From NCBI GenBank assembly GCA_003216415.1, contig QCIY01000004.1, positions 41,451-105,450 on the forward strand: 64,000 nucleotides of DNA. The letters are read 5' to 3'. How positions within the stretch are numbered: position 1 is the first letter of the stretch; every line of letters starts with the position of its first letter. Under the pieces are notes generated by a model. That model saw only the letters and a list, made by a program, of their open reading frames with translations. It was not told the DNA's origin and did no database searches. A program made the translations under genes and the position numbers. The stretch is from Prochlorococcus sp. AG-402-O16. GTDB lineage: Bacteria; Cyanobacteriota; Cyanobacteriia; PCC-6307; Cyanobiaceae. Shown here piece by piece: positions 55,606 through 64,000 of this stretch.

Positions 55606-57185
55606 GAAATTGTTTTTTGAATAACTAATGAATTTGGATTTGACCAATCGCCCTTGACTAAATAATCATCATTACCGAAACACATCTCACGTAGTATGAA
55701 AAATATAGATTCACTCACTGAATTATCAAATAATGATGTTATGTCATTTATAGAGTATTCTCCTCCTTCTTCTAATAAATTACTTACTTTTTGTTGATAC
55801 TCAATAATATTTGCGGCTGCTTTCTTTCCAGCCTCAACACCAGGTTGATCATATGCATTTATATTTACTAATTCAGCGTAGAAGGATACAGCCCTCTCAA
55901 ATAAAGCGATTAAAGCACCTAGTGAAAAACAATTTAATTTTTCTAATGTGATAGTAATACTTTGTCTATTTTCACTAGAGAGTGCTGATCTTGTTCCTTG
56001 CAAAAAACCAGAAAGAAATTCCTTAGGATTCTCTTTTTCATCAAAAATATTAGTAGATGGAGAATCTAATAATTCAATAAAAATACAAAAGAAATTATCA
56101 ATACCATCTCTAAGTTGCTGAACATAAGCATGTTGATCTGTAGATCCTTTATTACCAAAAACGGAAATACCTTGATTAACTACTTCACCATTCCTATTAA
56201 ATTTTTTACCTAATGATTCCATTACTAATTGCTGAAGATATTTACTAAATACCTGTAACCTATCTCTATAAGGTAATACGACCATATCTCTATTTCCAAC
56301 TCCATCCCCAGTTAAAAACCATGCAGATGATAATAATGCAGCTGGATTATTTTTAAAATCAGTTGTACGTGTGGACTCATCCATTAATGATGCACCTCTA
56401 ATAAATTCAAATATATTTTCATTAATAAGAGCTAATGGAAGTAATCCCACAGAGCTTGTAATACTAGTTCTTCCTCCAACCCAATCTTGTAAATTAAATA
56501 TTTTTAACCAATTTTCAGAAGTGGCTTTTTTAAATAACCTACTATCTTTCATAGTTATAGCTATAGCATTAGAATTCCATTCAAAAGAATTGTCTTCGCA
56601 ATGACTTTTAATAATTTCCATAGCAATTCTAGGTTCAGGCGTACCACCTGATTTGCTTACTACTACAAATAATGTTGTCGATAATTTTTCAGATAACTCT
56701 TCTAACTTTTCGCTAATTAAAAAAGGATCTACATTATCGATATATGAAAAATTTAAGCCTTTAGAACACTTCTGCAGTGACTCTGTAATAAGTAATGGGC
56801 CTAAACCACTTCCACCAATTCCTATCCATAGAACATCAGTATAGTTCTGATTTTTCTTATTCTTAATATCTCCATTTAAAATTTGTTTTCCAAATTCAGA
56901 TATTTCATTAATATCTGCGATAATCTCCTCTCCTATTTTTGAAGATGGAGAAATTGATGGATTTCTAAGCCAATAATGTCCAACCTGTCTATTTTCATCA
57001 ATATTTGAAATTGCACCATTTTCTAATTCTTTTATTGATGAAAAAACATCCATAAATTTCTCTTCTAAATTTTTTATCTCTTCATTTGTGAAATTAATTT
57101 TGCTTATGTCTAACCAAATATTTAATTTTTTATCAAACCAAAGATAATTACAAAATTTATCCCAAGAGTTTAAATCTCCATTCAT
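55602..57185 (-). CDS. pgi: Glucose-6-phosphate isomerase
   Basis: A 527-residue enzyme interconverting glucose-6-phosphate and fructose-6-phosphate, at the branch of glycolysis, the Calvin cycle and glycogen use. Signatures: [68 protein letters not shown] and [12 protein letters not shown]. The length matches the cyanobacterial form. ATG at 57185. Confidence 0.95.
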   Translation of the reverse strand: MNGDLNSWDKFCNYLWFDKKLNIWLDISKINFTNEEIKNLEEKFMDVFSSIKELENGAISNIDENRQVGHYWLRNPSISPSSKIGEEIIADINEISEFGKQILNGDIKNKKNQNYTDVLWIGIGGSGLGPLLITESLQKCSKGLNFSYIDNVDPFLISEKLEELSEKLSTTLFVVVSKSGGTPEPRIAMEIIKSHCEDNSFEWNSNAIAITMKDSRLFKKATSENWLKIFNLQDWVGGRTSITSSVGLLPLALINENIFEFIRGASLMDESTRTTDFKNNPAALLSSAWFLTGDGVGNRDMVVLPYRDRLQVFSKYLQQLVMESLGKKFNRNGEVVNQGISVFGNKGSTDQHAYVQQLRDGIDNFFCIFIELLDSPSTNIFDEKENPKEFLSGFLQGTRSALSSENRQSITITLEKLNCFSLGALIALFERAVSFYAELVNINAYDQPGVEAGKKAAANIIEYQQKVSNLLEEGGEYSINDITSLFDNSVSESIFFILREMCFGNDDYLVKGDWSNPNSLVIQKTIS

Positions 57186-57336
57186 TTTATATATTTTTTC
57201 TTTTATTAATTCTTTAATTATATCTAAACGAATAGTACATAGATTTGAATCATTTAATTTTGTTTAAATTTTTTATCTTCAAATAAATATGTTTTTGAAT
57301 CTAAACAAATAAAGTAGAGGGTTTATTTTATTTCAT

Positions 57337-58023
57337 ATGAATTTATCATTGGATAAAATAAAAACTTTGGATAAATCATTTAATTACTTAATTTCGCCTG
57401 AGATATCTGAATTTAAAAGCTTTTCACCAAAATTAAAAATAGGTGTACTTGCTTCTGGGAAAGGAACAAACTTTCAGGAGTTAATTAATCTCTCAGAAAA
57501 AGGAGAATTAGATATAGATATCAAAGTTCTTATTACTAATAAAGATGATGCAGGTTGTATAAAAAGAGCTGAAAGTGTAAAAATACCTCACAAGATAATA
57601 AAGGGTAAAGAATTTTCGCAAATAGAACTATTTGAATTAGAAATTATAAATACTTTAATTAATTACGATGTTGAACTTGTTGTGTTGGCTGGATGGATGA
57701 AAATTTTCACTCCATTTTTTATTAATAGATTTAAGAATAAAATTATAAATATTCACCCATCATTGCTCCCCGCATTCAAAGGTGGTTCTGCAATAAAGGA
57801 TTCTATATTAAATGGTTCAAAAATAACTGGTTGTTCAGTACATTTTGTTGAGGAAGAGGTAGATAGTGGTTCTCTTATAATGCAAGCTGCATTGTCAATT
57901 CTGAAAGAAGACAATATTGAAACACTTACAAAAAAAATACAAATACTTGAGCATAAAATTTTACCTCATTCAATATCACATGCTGGTTTTATAATAAGAA
58001 GTAATTTTAGGGAAAATTATTAG
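57337..58023 (+). CDS. purN: Phosphoribosylglycinamide formyltransferase
   Basis: A 228-residue formyltransferase for the third step of purine synthesis. The core starts near residue 33 (KIGVLASGKGTNFQELINL) and holds the catalytic Asn-His-Asp set in NIHPSLLPAFKGGSA and HFVEEEVDSGSLI. About 30 residues precede the core, an extension compared with enterobacterial PurN. ATG at 57337. Its 3' end overlaps the convergent argC by 17 bases, the deepest convergent overlap in the window. Confidence 0.94.
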   Translation: MNLSLDKIKTLDKSFNYLISPEISEFKSFSPKLKIGVLASGKGTNFQELINLSEKGELDIDIKVLITNKDDAGCIKRAESVKIPHKIIKGKEFSQIELFELEIINTLINYDVELVVLAGWMKIFTPFFINRFKNKIINIHPSLLPAFKGGSAIKDSILNGSKITGCSVHFVEEEVDSGSLIMQAALSILKEDNIETLTKKIQILEHKILPHSISHAGFIIRSNFRENY

Positions 58024-59062
58024 TTAACTCAAGACCATCATCCATTGAAAATCCACTCATAATATTTAAATTTTGAATTGCTTGCCCGGTTTGTCCTTTT
58101 AACAAATTATCAATGACAGATAAAATAATAATCCTTCCATTTCGAATATCAACTTTCACAGAAAGAAATATTTGGTTTGTATTTTTAACCCATTTTGTTG
58201 ATGGAAATGTGTCTACAGGTAAGACTTTGATATTTTTAAAATTTCTATAATAATTATCCAAAAGAATTCTGCAATCATCGGAAGTTAACCCTGGATCTCT
58301 TAATCTCCCATAAATAGTCGTATGCATACCCCTTGAAATTGGAACCAAATGAGGAGTAAAAAGCAGTTCAATTTTATTTCCAGAAATTAACGATAATACT
58401 TGCTCAATTTCTGAAGTATGTCTGTGGTTTATCAATCCATAGGCTGATAAACCTTCCCCGCATTCTGATAAAAGTAGCTTTTGGTTTGGTTCACGACCAC
58501 CTCCTGAAGTTCCACTTTTAGAATCAATTACTATTCCTTCATTTTCAATAATTCCTTGCGACAAATAAGGAACCAATGGAATAAGAGCTGATGTTGGATA
58601 ACATCCTGGGCAAGTTATTAATCTTGCTTTTGAAATAGCTTCTTTATTTAGTTCAGGAAGACCGTAGACTGCCTCATTACATAAATCATCATCATTTCTT
58701 TTATAAATAGAAGCTTCTTTAGAATATACTTGTTTCCATTCATTTAGTGATTTATATCTATAATCAGCAGATAGATCAATAACTTTAATTCCTCTATCTA
58801 ATAATTTCCTAGTCAAGGTGGAAGATAGTCCATTTGGTAAGCAAAGCAAAGCTACATCAGCATTGCTTGATATATTATCTACTGAAATTTCCTCTATGTA
58901 AGGATCATTATCTAGATAAATAAAAGGGAAATTTTCATTCCACTTTGAGCCAGATGATTTATTACCTCCTAAAAATGAGAGTTTGTAGTTTTTATTTTTT
59001 TTTAATAGATTGACCGCTTGAATACCGCCGTAACCAGTAGCACCTACTATTGCAACATTCAT
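58007..59062 (-). CDS. argC: N-acetyl-gamma-glutamyl-phosphate reductase
   Basis: A 351-residue NADPH-dependent reductase in arginine synthesis. The dinucleotide-binding start NVAIVGATGYGGIQAVNLL, the active-site cysteine in RLITCPGCYPTSALIPL (about residue 150), and SGGGREPNQKLLLSECGEGL with HRHTSEIEQVL are diagnostic. ATG at 59062, divergent from ribBA. Confidence 0.96.
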   Translation of the reverse strand: MNVAIVGATGYGGIQAVNLLKKNKNYKLSFLGGNKSSGSKWNENFPFIYLDNDPYIEEISVDNISSNADVALLCLPNGLSSTLTRKLLDRGIKVIDLSADYRYKSLNEWKQVYSKEASIYKRNDDDLCNEAVYGLPELNKEAISKARLITCPGCYPTSALIPLVPYLSQGIIENEGIVIDSKSGTSGGGREPNQKLLLSECGEGLSAYGLINHRHTSEIEQVLSLISGNKIELLFTPHLVPISRGMHTTIYGRLRDPGLTSDDCRILLDNYYRNFKNIKVLPVDTFPSTKWVKNTNQIFLSVKVDIRNGRIIILSVIDNLLKGQTGQAIQNLNIMSGFSMDDGLELTNNFP

Positions 59063-59150
59063 TTCTTTGAATTGGCAGACTTTGAGATAGGATTAGAAAG
59101 TGTAGAATTTAGGATAAGTAACACACTTTTTTTCTATATTGATAGGAATA

Positions 59151-60875
59151 ATGAAAGAAACAAGTCCCAAATCAAATAATGGAACAATTTTGGATATAAA
59201 TGAATCTTTTAAAATTGAATTTGATCCTATAAGCGATGCATTAGCTGCAATAAGAAATGGTGAATGCATAATTGTGGTTGATGATGAAAGAAGAGAAAAT
59301 GAGGGTGATTTAATTTGTGCAGCTCAGTTTGCAACTCCTCAACAAATTAATTTTATGGCCACTGAAGGTCGAGGTCTTATATGCCTAGCAATGCAAGGGG
59401 AAAAACTTGACTCTTTAGATCTACCCTTAATGGTAGATAGAAATACAGATGAAAATCAAACCGCTTTTACGATATCAATTGATGCTGGGCCTGAAAATAA
59501 TGTTTCTACTGGGATTTCAGCTGAAGACAGAGCCAAGACAATTCAAGTTGCAATAAATCCTAATACAAAACCTGATGATTTAAGAAGACCAGGACATATA
59601 TTCCCATTAAGAGCAAAAAAAGGGGGTGTTTTAAAAAGGGCGGGTCATACAGAAGCAGCAGTAGATATTGCTGCAATGTCAGGTCTTTATCCCGCAGGAG
59701 TAATTTGTGAGATTCAAAATCCTGATGGGTCAATGTCAAGACTTCCACAACTTAAAGAGTATGCAAAACAGTGGGGGATGAAGTTAATATCAATAGCTGA
59801 TTTAATAAGTTATCGATTTCAAACTGAGAGATTTGTTTTTAGAAAATCAGATGCTGTTCTTCCAAGTATTTTTGGTAATTTCAAAGCCTATGGATATATT
59901 AATGAACTTGATGGTTCAGAACACGTAGCATTAGTTAAACAAAAATCATCAAAACTAAGCGAACCTGTATTAGTAAGAATGCATTCAGAATGCTTAACTG
60001 GTGATGCATTTGGATCATTACGATGTGATTGTAGACCCCAGTTAGAGGCAGCTCTATCTAGGATAGAAAAGGAAGAAGAGGGCGTTGTTGTTTACTTGAG
60101 ACAAGAAGGTAGAGGCATTGGTCTTATAAATAAATTAAAAGCTTACAGTTTACAGGATGGTGGATTAGATACAGTAGAAGCTAATGAAAAATTAGGATTC
60201 CCTGCAGATCTAAGAAATTATGGAGTTGGAGCACAGATATTAACTGATCTTGGTATAAAAAAATTAAAATTACTAACAAATAATCCTAGAAAGATTGCTG
60301 GATTAGGCGGTTATGGAATCGAAGTTATTGAGAGAGTTCCATTAGTGATTTGTCCAAATGATAATAATGCTGAATATTTGAGTGTTAAAAAAACAAAGCT
60401 GGGCCACATGATAGATGATGATATTTCTAATTCCAGGAATATAGATCCATTTATATCTATTTTTCTTGATGGAAATTATAAATCTATAGATTTAGTTCCA
60501 ATAAAAAATAAAGTTATTAAATTCTGTAATGATCAAAACATTAATATTAAACTGGAATGTATTCCAAGATTATTGGCTTTTTGGAATCGGCCAAAATTAG
60601 TTTGGAGAATTTTACATGATCAAAATAGAACTAATACCAACATTACTGATGAAGAAATAAAAAATATAGAATTATTTATTCAGTTTTTATCAAAATATGA
60701 GGATAGTAAAAAGATTGGGATTATCGTTTCTAGAAATATTGAACAAGCATTACATCCTAAGAGCAGTATAAAACTTATCAAAACTAAATTCACTATAAAT
60801 AATGAAATTTTATATTCATCTACTAGAAAATTTAATCTAGATAAAGAGACATTTAGTATAGTTTTTGAAGGCTAA
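59151..60875 (+). CDS. ribBA: Fused riboflavin synthesis enzyme RibBA with C-terminal extension
   Basis: A 574-residue fusion from the ATG at 59151 (a TTG is four codons upstream). Residues about 25-225 are DHBP synthase (DDERRENEGDLICAAQF, KRAGHTEAAVDIAAMSGLYP). About 230-415 are GTP cyclohydrolase II with zinc cysteines in SECLTGDAFGSLRCDCRPQ and the LRQEGRGIGLINKL motif. The last ~150 residues (after LGHMIDDD) are an extra domain I do not recognise. Together the enzymes feed riboflavin synthesis from GTP and ribulose-5-phosphate. No FMN riboswitch pattern is seen upstream. Confidence 0.94.
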   Translation: MKETSPKSNNGTILDINESFKIEFDPISDALAAIRNGECIIVVDDERRENEGDLICAAQFATPQQINFMATEGRGLICLAMQGEKLDSLDLPLMVDRNTDENQTAFTISIDAGPENNVSTGISAEDRAKTIQVAINPNTKPDDLRRPGHIFPLRAKKGGVLKRAGHTEAAVDIAAMSGLYPAGVICEIQNPDGSMSRLPQLKEYAKQWGMKLISIADLISYRFQTERFVFRKSDAVLPSIFGNFKAYGYINELDGSEHVALVKQKSSKLSEPVLVRMHSECLTGDAFGSLRCDCRPQLEAALSRIEKEEEGVVVYLRQEGRGIGLINKLKAYSLQDGGLDTVEANEKLGFPADLRNYGVGAQILTDLGIKKLKLLTNNPRKIAGLGGYGIEVIERVPLVICPNDNNAEYLSVKKTKLGHMIDDDISNSRNIDPFISIFLDGNYKSIDLVPIKNKVIKFCNDQNINIKLECIPRLLAFWNRPKLVWRILHDQNRTNTNITDEEIKNIELFIQFLSKYEDSKKIGIIVSRNIEQALHPKSSIKLIKTKFTINNEILYSSTRKFNLDKETFSIVFEG

Positions 60876-60879
60876 AATA

Positions 60880-61317
60880 CTACTTTAATGTTGCCTTTAT
60901 AATTTTTGAACCGTTAGTAAGCTTTAGCACTACATCCATATCATCTGTCTTACCAAAAACAGTATGAACTCCATCGAGGTGAGGTTGTGGTTCATAAACT
61001 ATAAAGAACTGACTACCACCCGTATCCTTTCCTGCATGTGCCATAGAAAGTGCACCTTTTAAATGTTTATTAGAATTGATTTCACATTTAATATTATATC
61101 CAGGACCTCCAGTTCCAGGCATACCAGATGCACCATCACGAGTATTTGGACATCCACCCTGTGCCATAAATCCAGGAATTACTCTATGAAATGCTAGACC
61201 ATCATAATAACCATCACTTATCAACTTCGTAAAATTATTAACTGTATTAGGTGCATCGTCGGAAAAAAATTCAATATTAATTTGACCAACTTCTGTTTCA
61301 AATAAAGCTTTAGTCAT
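60880..61317 (-). CDS. Cyclophilin-type peptidyl-prolyl isomerase
   Basis: A 145-residue cytoplasmic cyclophilin, no signal peptide. Active-site residues: [15 protein letters not shown] (Arg and Phe), [19 protein letters not shown] (Gln-Phe-Phe), and [17 protein letters not shown] with the substrate-pocket His. It speeds proline isomerisation in folding. ATG at 61317. It lies downstream of the dnaK-dnaJ-DUF3110 genes on the same strand, a protein-folding group. Confidence 0.95.
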   Translation of the reverse strand: MTKALFETEVGQINIEFFSDDAPNTVNNFTKLISDGYYDGLAFHRVIPGFMAQGGCPNTRDGASGMPGTGGPGYNIKCEINSNKHLKGALSMAHAGKDTGGSQFFIVYEPQPHLDGVHTVFGKTDDMDVVLKLTNGSKIIKATLK

Positions 61318-61353
61318 TTTTATTTATTTATTAGATTATTAATATCTTAATCC

Positions 61354-61734
61354 TTAAAGTAACTTTTCAAGGTTTTCCTTAATGGTATTTATATCAATTT
61401 TTTCTTCATTATCACTTTTCCCCCCCCAATCATCAACATCTAGGTTTTTCTGGGGTGGTGAAATTAGTAATCTATCTTCAGCTGTTTTAGGAACAAAATT
61501 TTTCTCCACTAATTTGCATTCATAATCCAATTTAATGCAGAAATCTTTTATTTCATCAATGTCGATAATTTCTACGGTTGGTAGAGGGAAATCTTGTGCT
61601 TCAAGTAGACCACAGTATCTTGTTGCATCTTCCTTGTCTTCAAACATAAGAACTATAGTTCTTCCTTTAAGTTCGATAGAATGAATTCCTTCTTTATCTG
61701 TTCCTGAATTATATAAAAGAACAAATATGTTCAT
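61354..61734 (-). CDS. DUF3110 family protein
   Basis: A 126-residue soluble protein from the ATG at 61734 (a TTG lies three codons upstream). Residues 1-70 (MNIFVLLYNSGTDKEGIHSI, VLMFEDKEDATRYCGLLEAQ) form a ferredoxin-like domain that I recognise as DUF3110; the rest is acidic and flexible with DVDDWGGKSDNEE. Function unknown. The order dnaK-dnaJ-DUF3110-cyclophilin suggests a link to protein folding. Confidence 0.78.
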   Translation of the reverse strand: MNIFVLLYNSGTDKEGIHSIELKGRTIVLMFEDKEDATRYCGLLEAQDFPLPTVEIIDIDEIKDFCIKLDYECKLVEKNFVPKTAEDRLLISPPQKNLDVDDWGGKSDNEEKIDINTIKENLEKLL

Positions 61735-61767
61735 AAGTATCAATTTTTCTATTCATATAATATTTGA

Positions 61768-62694
61768 TTAAGAATCAGAAAGTGATAATTCTTGTAATCT
61801 TGTATATAAAGCAATTTCTTCATCATTAATGTCAGCAGGTATAACAACCAATATTTCAACATATTGATCACCTACATTATCTTCGAATGATAATCCCCTA
61901 CCCTTTAGACGTAACATTCTTCCAGTGGATGATTTTGGAGGAACTTGAAGGGTAACATTTCCATCAAGGGTGGGGACCTCTACTGCACAACCAAGAAGTG
62001 CATCATGAGGAAATAACTCTAATTTATATAGAACTCGCAAACCATCAATCCTTAGACCACTTTCCGTTTGAACTTTTAACTGAAGATAATGATCTTTTCC
62101 TCCCCTGGCAATATTTTCAAGTCTTAATCTCCATCCATCTCCTGCGAAAGGAGGTGTATCAACTTCCACAACAGTTTGATCTTCAAGTTCTATTAGAATT
62201 GAAGCTCCACTTAAGGCCTCATCAGGTGTTAATTCAATAATTGTTTCAATATCTTGATGGAGTTTAACCGGAGGTGGTTCTTCCGGAGATGTTGTAGGGT
62301 ATTCATAATTATCGTATCCATCATTACCTATATTTATTGAATCATCCTCAAATGATTCATTATTATATTCTTCGTAGTTCTTGGGGTAGGATTCATATCC
62401 AAATAATGAATCAAGATAATCTTGAAAATCAGGGAACCCTGTCTTGAAATTATTATTTTCGTTTTCGTCTCGGAGATTAACATCCGAACTTTCACTTCTT
62501 TTATTTGGATTACGTAGGTATTCGTATGCTTCGTTGATTAATTTAAATCTTTCTTCAGCGTTTATATCATTTTTATTTAAATCAGGATGCCATTTTCTTG
62601 CTTCTCTTCGAAAAGCTTTTTTAAGTTCATTATCATCAAAATCATGGGATAAACCCAAAATCGACAAATAGTCTTTTTTAGAGGAAATAGTCAT
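61768..62694 (-). CDS. dnaJ: DnaJ-class co-chaperone (class B, no zinc finger)
   Basis: A protein of about 308 residues from the ATG at 62694, overlapping the dnaK 3' end by 17 bases; upstream in-frame codons reach 62727 but lie inside dnaK. The J-domain (about 5-72) has KWHPDLNKND with HPD and NEAYEYLRNP. A charged linker of about 80 residues follows (EEYNNESFEDDS), then two substrate-binding beta domains (LTPDEALSGASI; VPTLDGNVTLQVPPKSSTGR). There is no Cys-rich zinc finger, so it is CbpA/DnaJB-like. It stimulates the adjacent DnaK. Confidence 0.92.
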   Translation of the reverse strand: MTISSKKDYLSILGLSHDFDDNELKKAFRREARKWHPDLNKNDINAEERFKLINEAYEYLRNPNKRSESSDVNLRDENENNNFKTGFPDFQDYLDSLFGYESYPKNYEEYNNESFEDDSINIGNDGYDNYEYPTTSPEEPPPVKLHQDIETIIELTPDEALSGASILIELEDQTVVEVDTPPFAGDGWRLRLENIARGGKDHYLQLKVQTESGLRIDGLRVLYKLELFPHDALLGCAVEVPTLDGNVTLQVPPKSSTGRMLRLKGRGLSFEDNVGDQYVEILVVIPADINDEEIALYTRLQELSLSDS

Positions 62695-64000
62695 TGTCCC
62701 ATGGATCATCATCCCTAGAATTACCATACCTCGAATTTCTATAATTTCTATTCATTTGATTATCCCAAGGATCATCATCCCAATAATCATCTGAAAATAG
62801 TTCATCCTTAAGTGATCCAAATGTATTTTTAATACCCTGTAATGGATTATTGTCAGTTTTCCTTTCAACTGCAAATTTTCTGTTTAAACCAAATAATGCT
62901 TCTTCGAGAGCACTTACTGATATTTCTAACTCTTGAGGATCATCATCATCTATATATTCATCAACATCCTGAATGGCCAATTCAACCGCTCGTTGTTGTC
63001 TTTCAGCTCCAAAAGGTCCAAATTCTAAAGAAGCATCCCTGAGCCTTCTTTCAGCTTGTGCAATAAGAGTTAAAGCACTATTTTTTCTATCAATTACAGA
63101 TCTTTTCTTTCTATCTTCATTAGCTTTTAATTTGGCTTCTTCAATTATGGAATTAATTTCTTGTTCATTTAAATTAGAGCCTCCAGAAATTGTAACTGTT
63201 TGCTTTCTTCCGGTTGTTCTATCTGTAGCACTTACCTCTAGAAGACCATTAGCATCAATATCAAATGCTACTTGAACCTGTGGTATTCCTCTAGGCGCTG
63301 GTGGGATTCCTGATAGCCTAAATTTACCAAGGGATTTGTTTTCGGAAGCTAATGGTCTTTCACCTTGCCTCACTTGAACAACAACTGAAGATTGATTAGC
63401 TTCTGAAGTACTAAAAACATCAGATTGTCTAACTGGTATTGGTGTATTACGAGGTATAAGTACCTTCATAAGACCACCAATAGTTTCTAAACCTAAAGAT
63501 AAAGGTGTAACGTCATTTAGGAGTAAATCTTGTAAATCTCCACTAATTATTCCAGATTGTATCGCAGCTCCAATTGCTACTACTTCATCTGGATTAACAG
63601 ATTGACAAGGATCATTAGGAACAAGAGTCTTTACTAATTGTTGAACCATTGGGATTCTTGTGCTACCACCTACAAGTACTACCTCATCTATATCTTCTGC
63701 GTTCCACCCAGAGTCATCTAAGGCTATTTGCACAGGCTCTAATAATCTGTCTAATAGATCTTGAGATAAGGATTCAAATATTTTCCTATCTAATGTCTCT
63801 TCAATATGTAATGGCCCCTCTTTACTAGTAGTGATAAAAGGTAATGATATTTTTGTTTTTAGCAGACCTGATAATTCACATTTAGCCTTTTCAGCAGCTT
63901 CAGTTAATCTCTGCAAAGCTTGCCTATCCCGTCTTAGATCAACATCATGCTTAGCAAGAAATTTTTCAGCAAGCCAATCTACTATTTTTGAATCAAAATT
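62678..64000 (-). CDS. dnaK: Hsp70 chaperone DnaK, 3' part
   Basis: The frame is open to the window edge; the first 28 codons past the internal TTG at 63916 still match Hsp70 ([20 protein letters not shown]), so the gene is cut by the window. The visible part covers the end of the ATPase domain ([20 protein letters not shown]), the linker and substrate domain ([17 protein letters not shown]), the lid, and a tail with [11 protein letters not shown] and a repeated DDDPWDN. The tail lacks the bacterial EEVKDDK end, as in the cyanobacterial DnaK3-type paralogues. It is followed by dnaJ. Confidence 0.95.
   Translation of the reverse strand, partial: NFDSKIVDWLAEKFLAKHDVDLRRDRQALQRLTEAAEKAKCELSGLLKTKISLPFITTSKEGPLHIEETLDRKIFESLSQDLLDRLLEPVQIALDDSGWNAEDIDEVVLVGGSTRIPMVQQLVKTLVPNDPCQSVNPDEVVAIGAAIQSGIISGDLQDLLLNDVTPLSLGLETIGGLMKVLIPRNTPIPVRQSDVFSTSEANQSSVVVQVRQGERPLASENKSLGKFRLSGIPPAPRGIPQVQVAFDIDANGLLEVSATDRTTGRKQTVTISGGSNLNEQEINSIIEEAKLKANEDRKKRSVIDRKNSALTLIAQAERRLRDASLEFGPFGAERQQRAVELAIQDVDEYIDDDDPQELEISVSALEEALFGLNRKFAVERKTDNNPLQGIKNTFGSLKDELFSDDYWDDDPWDNQMNRNYRNSRYGNSRDDDPWDNDYFL

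Noticed and set aside
59063..59150. An FMN riboswitch upstream of ribBA
   Set aside because: The gap is only about 88 bases and shows no conserved RFN-type stems; likewise the 72-base gap before cobN is too short for a B12 riboswitch.

Overview
The window is a stretch of strongly AT-rich, tightly packed cyanobacterial chromosome. The oxygen-dependent chlorophyll cyclase AcsF, the photosystem II subunit Psb30, the cytochrome b6f assembly factor CCB2/CCB4, Ycf20 and many cyanobacteria-only families (DUF3038/DUF4335, DUF2996, DUF3110, DUF1995) point to an oxygenic phototroph. The extreme AT content, very short intergenic gaps, tiny single-span proteins and B12 genes (cobN, cobU, metH) beside standard housekeeping genes fit a streamlined marine Prochlorococcus, probably of a low-GC (high-light) lineage. 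That assignment is inference from content; no marker was searched.

Layout. 0-1.8 kb: DUF3038-DUF4335 pair and two small membrane proteins. 1.9-16.9 kb: mfd, terC, tldD-pmbA-fmt, acsF, DUF2996, a membrane protein, an RNase II/R-like protein with a degenerate active site, two half-size GDT1/UPF0016 manganese-transport-type proteins with a CxxC metal-cluster protein, psb30, a HAD phosphatase and ycf20. 16.9-20.3 kb: rpmF, an FtsH homologue that has lost its protease zinc ligands, an unknown membrane protein and a 2-Cys peroxiredoxin. 20.4-23.7 kb: an accessory-looking zone of small unknown genes, a ribbon-helix-helix regulator flanked by matching palindromes, a broken small gene and a secreted VKOR-type thioredoxin. 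23.7-32.8 kb: clpS, tRNA(CAU), trmL, cobU, ccb, lptC, metG, a minimal RNB exoribonuclease, rpsR, rpmG, pheT. 32.8-36.4 kb: a small exported protein, an unusually long gene-free interval with a duplicated hairpin, a ribbon-helix-helix/J-domain protein, an Ap4A phosphorylase-type protein and DUF2237. 36.4-53 kb: metH-ilvE, cobN, a PHP phosphoesterase, hemJ, uvrC, a flavin reductase, coaD, and the overlapping run dapF-cysteine desulfurase-DUF1995-dacB. 53-64 kb: leuS, pgi, purN, argC, ribBA, a cyclophilin, DUF3110, dnaJ and the 3' part of dnaK.

How it fits together. Most genes are core metabolism or translation: initiator tRNA formylation (fmt), aminoacylation (metG, pheT, leuS), ribosomal proteins, B12 synthesis and use (cobU, cobN, metH), tetrapyrroles (acsF, hemJ), amino acids (ilvE, dapF, argC), purine, CoA and flavin synthesis. 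There is no phage, transposon or CRISPR. The unusual content is (1) two RNase II-family proteins with complementary losses, one with RNA-binding domains but no catalytic acids and one with a largely intact catalytic motif but no N-terminal RNA-binding domains; (2) a protease-dead FtsH; (3) the small-gene zone with a self-flanking operator system; (4) a ribbon-helix-helix/J-domain fusion next to duplicated hairpins in the only long convergent gap; and (5) convergent gene pairs that share a single TTAA as both stop codons.
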